Notes under the pieces: model-generated | What the model was told of the DNA's origin: nothing | Database searches by the model: none | What the model saw: the letters and a program-made list of their open reading frames with translations, nothing else | Made by a program: the position numbers and the translations under genes | From: Carya illinoinensis | Lineage: Eukaryota > Streptophyta > Magnoliopsida > Fagales > Juglandaceae | Assembly (NCBI RefSeq): GCF_018687715.1 | Contig: NC_056757.1 | Location: 26,346,501-26,410,500 of the forward strand | Length of the DNA: 64,000 nucleotides | Direction of reading: 5' to 3' | Part shown: in pieces, positions 37,070 to 46,000 of the stretch | How the letters are laid out: every line of letters starts with the position of its first letter | Numbering within the stretch: the first letter of the stretch is position 1

Positions 37070-40000
37070 CAAATAAAAACCAAAAAAATGAGGGGCTCTT
37101 CAGCTGGACTGGAGTGCTTAGGGAGCAACCACAAAGGGAGAGATCTCTTCCCCCCTAAATGGCAACCTCTCAAAGCTAATACATAGACATATTTCAGTAA
37201 TTACAGTACATCAATCTTATATCCAAACATAAATTCCAAACATAATATTCCCAAAGAACCTACCAAGTAAAAGCACATATCTTCCAAAAAAATACACCAC
37301 AAACTCAAATCAGTTTCTAGTGCCACGATCAGGAACAAAGTCAAAATACAGTAAGGAAATGGCAACAGGTAAAGAGTGCTTAATAATAAGCCTTGTAAAA
37401 CTAAACACTAAAACAACAATGAAATCATGGGCAGCCCACTAGTTTTACACTTGACCCACAAAATAAATTAAAGAAAATAGAAAGCAGTTTTGACTTGGTT
37501 TGCAAACTAGCAATGACACTATAGTCCACAGTGATGAAACACAAAGTAACTGGTGCAGCTTTTCTCAAATATGAAAAATCTAGAGATTACGGGGTTTTCT
37601 GGAAGCATCAAACTCAATCCCAACACACAACACATCAAGTCCCATTGTGCAAACACCAAACTGAAGAATACTCACCCTTACAATGTCTCCAACCTGCAAT
37701 TTTTTCCAAGGTATAGGCTCCCACCTTTGATCTTGCAAGACATCTATAAGATTGTTATTTACCGCCATGTCATTCTGAAAACGCTTCTGTTGTACATGAT
37801 TAAGCGAGATGATCAAAAAATAATTAAGCAATCATTGTACATTTATGCTCCAATGCAAACTAATTAATGGATGGAATTTCAAGCCCCATGCTAACGCATA
37901 AGGGACAACAATTGTTGTAAAAAATGCCCCAAGCGAACAACAAATAAATTCATAAAGAAAACAGAACACCACAATAAGCAAGAAGAAGTTCAGTACTCAC
38001 CCAATCCTCAAAAGCTTCTTTAACAAGAGAGACAAAGAGCACCAGACTCAAAGGGACCACATTTGTTATTGGAGACACAGGACTGCATAATCAAAACAAT
38101 ACTACCATACATCATGTATTCACAACAAAATCAGGTATCAATAGGATAGCTCTAAATCAAAAACTAGCATAGATATTTTATGCTAATTTAATCACCACAA
38201 AAAGAAGATGACAAAGCCAAAAGAAGGTATAGAAGAAAGTGGAAAGAGAATGAATCTCAACAAGCAAACATGATGCAATCATGCATGTAGTATGATAATT
38301 ATTATATTATCACATCCTAAAAGTTTGAACTGATGAGCAAGGGTGATTTTAATCACTTCACGACATTTTAACATTTCCCCTCAATGGTAGATAGACTGGA
38401 CTAAGGGTTTAAATTGAGCATCACTGGTTCTAATGCTATGTTAAAGTGAGCATGAAAGAAACATATGGTCAATTCAACATTTTAGAAATCACTCTATATA
38501 GTTTTACAATCGCCCAAGGGTAGCTTGGTACACAGGAATTATACAAGAGAACCCCTATACAAGAGAAAAGAAAATTAGAAATTCAAGAATATTTTTTTGA
38601 TGAGAAGCAATTCAAAGATTATGAAAAGGTAGAAACAGCAAACTATTATGAGCTGCCATCCATGTAAAAAGGGGGTTGAGAACTTTCTTTTTCAGCTGTA
38701 CCATTGAAGTATCCTCATCAAAGGTTCGTGCATTTTGTCATCTCCAAATACTTTTTTTATAAGTATGAAGAAACTATCAGGGAAGCACAGTTTTCAATGA
38801 CACTAGAAACAATATATCAAATATATGCAACAGAAGTAAGCATTGAAATAAATGCAATCTTCCGTTTCAGAATTGAGGAACTAAATGCTAAGAAATATTG
38901 CGAAAATGCTATTGAACTGCAAGTTCAACATAACGAAATAAATACAATTTTCTGTAACACCACAGTATGTTATGGATAATCCACAAAGACTGGGAAGGTT
39001 ATAAAGATAATCATGGGTACTACGTTTCACATTGGTTATTTACTAAGTGAAACTGAGCTTTATAAGTGATTGTAAAAAGGTTTCAAATTCACTAGTCTTT
39101 TTGAGGTTACAGCACAAATGTGACTAACATTTTTCTTGAGTCTTTTCATATGGTATCAAAGCCACCTAATAAGGTCAACATGTGATGCTGGAGCATTACT
39201 TGCCATTGGCCTAACAAAGGCATTAGGGATTTAAAAGGGGGAGTTTGTAACACCCCAATCCCACAATAGGAATATGGATAATCCATATAGAGTGGATAGG
39301 TTAGAAAGGTATCAACTAATAAAAAAAAAAAAGGTTAGAAAGGTATCATGGGTGTTCAGTCCCACATTGGCTACTTGCTAGGTGAAACTAGGCTTTATAT
39401 GTGATTCTATGGAAGTTTCAAATTGATTACTCATTTTAGGTTTATAGAGCAGATGTGCCAGCAATTTCCTAGGTGGTTACATTTTCCATTTCAGTATTAT
39501 GGAGCTAAATGGTTCAAAAGCATCAAGCAATACAAATCCAAAAAGCAATAACTTTTTAGCCTGGGACCTGATTGAGATTAGCTCTATGAAGGATTCGTAG
39601 ATCCAAACCACCAGCTGAAATTAAACTTTAGCCATGTTGAGTGAGTTAAGATCTAGAGGGATAGCTCTCACATCGCAATATACATGTTATCTAAGATTAG
39701 TAGGATAAACACGAATACATCAAACTCGTAGCTATACAAAATTATTTTACAAAGATTTAAATGCAGGTATATCTGGAAGCCAACCCAATTTAGAAGAAGT
39801 TGAAGGTAAGCTGAGAATATCATACCTGATTTTTGTTGCTGATAAAATTGAGATTGTAAGAAAGTAGAGATTAGCTACCCGCCTGAACTGTAGAATGTAA
39901 GGGAAAAAAATCAGGAACATAAATAAAACAAAAATCAACAGAGGGCTAGCAATGAACTAACCCCAACCCATTCATGTAATATTACCGGTATAGTGATACC

Positions 40001-43000
40001 AGTAATATTAATTAACAATCTAACTCCAAACATTTTTTTGATAAGTAATAATCTAACCCCAAACCTTCAGCCAGAAAGTCACTATATGGCAGTTGTGGAA
40101 CTAACGGAAGCTTGCATAGTTCAAATTAACCTAATCTAGTTTACCCCAGCATCTATTTGTCTAGATTTACATGATTTGGATGCACAAAGACAAGAAAAGG
40201 TTCTTAATTGTTAACTGGGTTCAAAAAATATAATAGTTCTAGGTAAAGTGCCCTTTTAGGCTTTTTATTGCATTTTCCAACAACTGGGTAAATAGATAAC
40301 TGTGCAAACCGTTAGTGACATGCACTTGCAAGTTTGATATACTGTTGGCCATTTTCTGAATAGCTTACATTCAGGATTAATGGTTACTAATATAGGATTA
40401 TCCATAAGGTCCTTGGTTTAAACCCCATTCTATTCATTTCTTAGATTTTGTACATGGAAGCCAGCAAGGCTAACAAATGGGAGCGTGGGGCTTTAACCTT
40501 TTTTTTATAGGTAAATGATTAAAATGTTATTAATAAGAATAGGCATAACCTAAGTACACAGGGGGCATACAAGAGATAACACCTATTTAGGAGGAAGAAA
40601 GAGAAACAAGAAACTCATGAATATCAAGGCCATTAAAATCTACAGCTTGCCCAAAGAAAAAGAGTTCTAACAAATAATAATCTGATCTCCTCCATAGAAT
40701 GCTCCTTGTCTACAAATGTCCTGTCATTTCGTTCCTTCTAAATGCACCAAAGAAGACATATAGGAATCATTTTCAGCACTGCTGAAATTTGTGGGATACC
40801 ATCAAGATTTACCCAACATGCCAAAAGCTCGGCCACTGTAGCATGCATGACCCAGGCTAGTTCTACCCTGCTGAATACTTTGACCCAAAGAGCTCAAGCA
40901 ATATCGCAATTTAGTAGGAGATGTTCCACTGTCTCCCCACTTTGTTTACACATACAGCACCATTCTACCACGATCACCACACATTTCCGTAGGTTATCTG
41001 TTGTTAGAATCTTCCTCAAAGCTGCTGTCCAGGCGAAAAAACCATCCGCCAGCCCCACAAGAGGGGGGCGCGAGGGGCGGCCTTCTTTCTCCAAATTCAT
41101 CTCCACAGAAAGTGCTTAGTTTGCAAGTGTGTGAGGGCCTTATAGAAAGAGCAAACTAAAAATGTACCTTTCCTGGTAGGTGTCCACCACAAAGTATCAA
41201 CTCCTTGAGTGCTCAGTCTCATGGAGTATAAAAGCTGGAAGAAATTGTCAAAGTTGCTGACTTTCCAATCTTGGGCCATCCTAGTGAAGCTCACATTCCA
41301 CTGGAATAAATCCCCAACCCTTTCCATGAGTTTGGCCACTGAAGCTTCTTTCTCATGTGCAATCATGAACACTTCAGGGAACAAGTCCTTGAGAACTCTA
41401 TTGCCACACCATATGTCATGCCAGAACTTAATTCTTGAGCCATCGCCCATCACAAATCTAGTATAACAAGCAAAGCCCCCCCCTCCCCCCCCCCCCCCCC
41501 CCCCCAAAAAAAGGCCTCCGTATCTAGAATCAATCACCAACTTCCATAGAGCTTCAGATTCGGTATTATAGCACCAGAGCCATTTCCCAAGTAAAACCTA
41601 GTTGAACAATCTCAGGCTTCTTACTCCCAAGCCACTTGAAGAGATTGGGGGGCATATCGTATCCCACTTAACCAAATGAAATTTAAATTCATCCCCAAGT
41701 CCGCTCCAAAGGAAGTCACAATACAGTTTCTCAATGTGCTCTGCCACACTTGCAGGGATTGGGAACAATGATAAAAAATAGGTAGGTAAATTGCAGAGGT
41801 AGGTAAATTGGAGAGAGTACCTTTGATTAGAGTAATCCTACCACCTTTTGACAAATACGACCACTTAAAACTTGCCAGCCTTCATTCAATCTTCTCAATC
41901 ACTTCATCCCAAATAGTTTTAGCCCCAGACAATCTTGGCCTTGCCCCCAAAGGAAGCCCAAGAAAATTCATAGTGAATGAAGAGACCTTTCAACCAAGAG
42001 TGTTAGCCAGTAACGGGATATTATGAACATTGCCAAGAGGGATTAGTTTTGACTTGGATAAATTCAATTTCAACCCAAAGACTACCTCAAAGCAATGTAG
42101 GAGTGCCCTTAGTGCCTAAATCTGGTTTAGATCTGCCTCGCAAAAAATAAGTGTATCATCCACAAACAATAAATGGGATATATGGATAGTACCTCAATGT
42201 GTATCACCAACCAAGAAACCAGTTAAGAAGCCACCATTAACCATCGCTAACATCATTTTGCTAAGTGCCTCCATCACTATGACAGAAAAGTGGGGACAAG
42301 GGATCCCTTTGTGCCTCAGGAACTACTAAAAAAGCCAATTGGATAGCCATTCACCAAAACTGAGAACCTCGCCGTCGATATGCGCCATCTAATCCATGTA
42401 CACCACCTCTCCCCAAAACCACATCTCCCCAACAAATACAACAAAAAGTCCCAATTGACATGATCGTAGGCCTTCTCCATGTCTAATTTACACAAGAGAC
42501 CCAATTTACCCGCTTTAATTTGACTATCAAGGCATTCATTAGCTATAAGAACTGAATCCAAGATCTATCTTCCTCGTACGAATGCATTTTGCGGTTTCAT
42601 AATGATCCGACCCAAAACTCTGCTCAGTCAGTTAGCGAGGAACTTGGATATTATCTTATATACCCCATTCACAAGGCTAATGGGCTTGTAATCCTTAACC
42701 TTTGATGCCCCATTATTCTTGGGAATAAGTGCAATAAAAGTAGCGTTAAGGCTTTTCTCAAATTTCCCAACTGGAAAGAATTCATGAAATACCTTCATTA
42801 ATTCCTCCTACATCATTTCCCAGCAAGTTTAGAAAAAGCCCATAGAAAAGCTATACGGCCCTGGTGCTTTACTTTTATTATCTTTTTTACCACTTCATGA
42901 GCCTCGGCCTCCTCAAATAGCCTCTCCAACCAGGTGACATGCTGTTGTTCAATGGACTCAAGAGCTAGCCCATCGATCTTCAGCCTCCACCCCACATGTT

Positions 43001-46000
43001 CAGTAAATAACTGATCAAAATAACCAGCCACATGATCCTAGATCATCGGGATCTTCGTACAAATAGCTCCATCAATATTCAGCATCTCAATGGCATTGGT
43101 TCGCCTATGAAAGTTTGTCATTCTATGAAAGAACATCGTGCCACGATAACCTTCTTTCAGCCACAAAGCCTGTGATTTCTGCCGCCAAGAAATCTCCTCC
43201 AATAAGGTGACCCTTTCTAGTATTGAGACCAGTTCTATCGTCCGAACGAGTTCCTCCAATGAAGTTGGTTGTCTCTCCTGAGCACTTTCAAGCTCCTCCA
43301 GTAGTGACTTCTTGCAGTTGCCTACATCACCAAAAGCCTACACATTCCAAAACTTTAAATCTTTTTTTAGAGCTTTCAACTTACTTGCAAGAATGAAACT
43401 AGGAGTGCCTTGGATTTCGTAGGAGGACCACCATCATCTAACCCGTTCCACAAAACCCTCTATAACCACATATTCACAAATTTAAAGTATCTTCTTCCTC
43501 CTTGAATTCTCCCACAATCTAACAAAATAGGGAAATGATTAGAACAAAGGTGAGGCAATCGGTTTTGACATACCTCCGGGTAATGAATTTCCCATTCCAG
43601 GGAGACTAAAACCCTGTCCAATCTCGACCACGACTTAGGGGAGGTTTTGGGGGTAGAGATGAGAATTTTGAATTTGAGATGAAAGTTTAAAATATTATTT
43701 TTAGTATTATTATTGTTTTAGAATTTGAAAAAATTGTATTGGGATTTGAAAAAGTTAAATTATTTATTATATTTTGTGTGGGGATTTGAAAAAGTTGTAA
43801 TGATGAGATGAGAATTTTGAGTTGAGATGGAAATTTTAAGATGAAACATGTTTACCAAACCTGCCCTTATTATTAGACCATGTGAAGGTACCACCCATAA
43901 GAGGAAGATCCACCAAACCCAGCTCGAAAATGCAGTCTGAAAAATTCACCATGGATGATCACAACCTGATGTCTCATTATCTCTCACTTGGGAATCGCAC
44001 AATATTAAAATCCCCACCAATGCACCACAGCAAGCCCCACCAGCTGTATAACCCAGCCAACTCCTCCCAGAGAAGGGTTCTACGCTATCCACTATCGGCC
44101 CATATATTCGAGCGAAAGCCCATCTAAAGTTATCCTCCACATTTTGAAATGAAACAGCCACTATGTACTCCCCAATATATTCCTCTATTTTTGTCACCAC
44201 CTTTCTATGCCACATGACTAATACTCCACTTGATGCTCCAAGTGAAGCCAGAAAGACCCAATCTACATATGGACAACTCCACAAGCTTCTGATCATGCTT
44301 CATGGAAGTTTTTTATCCGCCTTCCACTCTCAGAGCAAGTTTTTTATCCAAAAGCGCTTATTTATGTTGTTAAGCCCTCCCTCGTGGTCTTTCTCAACTT
44401 GAGCTACCCTTATAATTGATAGATCACTCAATCTCTTGAGCTCCCGCTGTTTTTTTGTGTCAAATTTCTTGGTCTAGTTGTTTCCAACTTCAATGGCAAT
44501 TAACAAAGCCATAAATTGTTCTTCAAAACCTTTACACTCAATGCCCACATGTTGTATCTCATGCACCTTCTTCATTACCCAGTCCGAAACAATGTCCTGC
44601 CAAGGAGGTATAGAATTCAATGGAATCGGCTCCCCATCCATCTCTATCCCTTGCTCTAGTGCCCACTTCGATGCCACCAACAAACCTGCCTCCTCCTCAG
44701 TAGACGAAGACCTATAGTCCAAATCATTAATTTCACACAGAGGATCTATCGACTGTAATGTTTCCACATTGACTTCCCCAACACCATCAACATCACTATT
44801 TCCACTTCCCCACCCTCTTTGCCTTCCATCAGCTCATTCTGTCCACCCTCTTTAGGATCACAGCTAGCCAACATGACAAAAATTGAGGCATCCGCAGGTA
44901 GAATTTTCGACTCCACCATAGGCTGACCCGCTAGCAGAGATTCCCCCACAAGGACCAACCCCTCTTCCTCTATGCTCCCCGTCGGTATATTCTGTCCACT
45001 CCTTGCCAAGAAAGAGTCGGTCGTCGTAGTGGGTTCATGAAAAATCGTGTTTGCTGTCGAGACAACCCTCTCCAACTACTTATTGGCCATCACCTCCACC
45101 ATCAATGGATCCACTGTCTACAAGGAGACCACCAACACCCTCGCCGGTACCGATGAAGGGTGCCCACTTGTCGATGGGCCTGCAGTTGGTGGATCTCATC
45201 TCCTCCAAACTGAGCCCACCAATTGCTGATGGTCTGAGTGGCTCAAAGGGATCAGCCCAAGTCCTGTGTTTGAGCCCATTTTCCCTTTCCCTTTATCTCC
45301 TAATAGGCCCCCTTTGTAACGGCCCACTTGAAGCAACCCTCTCGCGTTGCCCACGCTTTTTCCTCCTATATCCAAGCCCATCTCTCGAATGAGGCCAAAT
45401 TCATTCACACTAGGGCCCACCTCAATACCCCTTTTCTCCAAGCCCACCCTCACAACTCTTTTCTCTTTTTCACATAATATTAAAAAATCCACTCTATCCT
45501 GAAGCAAACAGAGTTGGTCCCTCACGTCCAAAAGCGCAGAGAGTAAGCTCCCCTCTGCCAAACCGATAGCTAGCCTACCACAACCACCCTTCCTTTGCAT
45601 AATGCCTATCCCTATTGTACGAGGATCGCTATACCCCTATCCATTACCCAGACTTGCAGAGGATCCTCTCAGAACTTCCTTGGCACCACTACCTCCACCC
45701 TTGTCACTAGGTTGCGCCAACTTCGATGATACCACCAGAGCCTCCCTATAGGAGCAATGTTGTTGATGAGGCACCACCAGAACCTTAATGTTTCAGCTTT
45801 AAGATGTTTGTGAGCTTAATATGCATTTTGAGCCTACTTTCTAACAATTTTAGCTTTTGGGACGGATGGTTACTAACACACACACACATGCACACAAACT
45901 CCCAAATATGTATGGAAAGTGTTGAAACAGCAGTTAAAACACACATTGAACAATATATGATCATCATGTGGAGTCTGCTAGTGTTGTTATAAGGGTATCC

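Larger units (their letters stand above)
40894..44300 (-). pseudogene. LINE B ORF2 (endonuclease-RT-zf-RVT), broken
   Basis: Fragments in different frames: 43038-43259 ([19 protein letters not shown]), 42813-43031, 42316-42561 (RT), 41621-41854, 41097-41540 ([16 protein letters not shown]) and 40894-41106 ([20 protein letters not shown], zf-RVT). The catalytic FVDD is intact, but frames are broken by stops, by a MITE at 43635 and by a C/A homopolymer block at 41476 that replaces coding sequence. Confidence 0.85.
40499..45790 (-). mobile_element. LINE B, near full-length L1-type element in intron 2
   Basis: Minus-strand order: ORF1 region (44474-45600, low-complexity), endonuclease (43946-44296, [11 protein letters not shown] and WAFARIYGP), RT (42316-43260; [20 protein letters not shown]), catalytic FVDDTLIF near 42150, C-terminus and zf-RVT (40894-41540). 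The 3' end shows poly-T at 40499-40507 (tail) with ACAAGAGATAAC.CC. The ends are approximate and a target duplication was not confirmed. It is co-oriented with ALA3 and interrupted by a MITE. Confidence 0.85.

Noticed and set aside
36842..37186. Plus-strand frame with poly-Gly and Arg-Glu repeats
   Set aside because: Made by the poly-T/poly-G/(GA)n tract in ALA3 intron 5.
38704..38979. 91-codon plus-strand frame in intron 3
   Set aside because: It runs into the left repeat of the TRIM, has no similarity, and is opposite to a well-supported intron.
40499..45790. Target duplication for LINE B
   Set aside because: Only short partial matches (such as TAACCTT/GAACCTT) were seen at the two ends, not enough to call.
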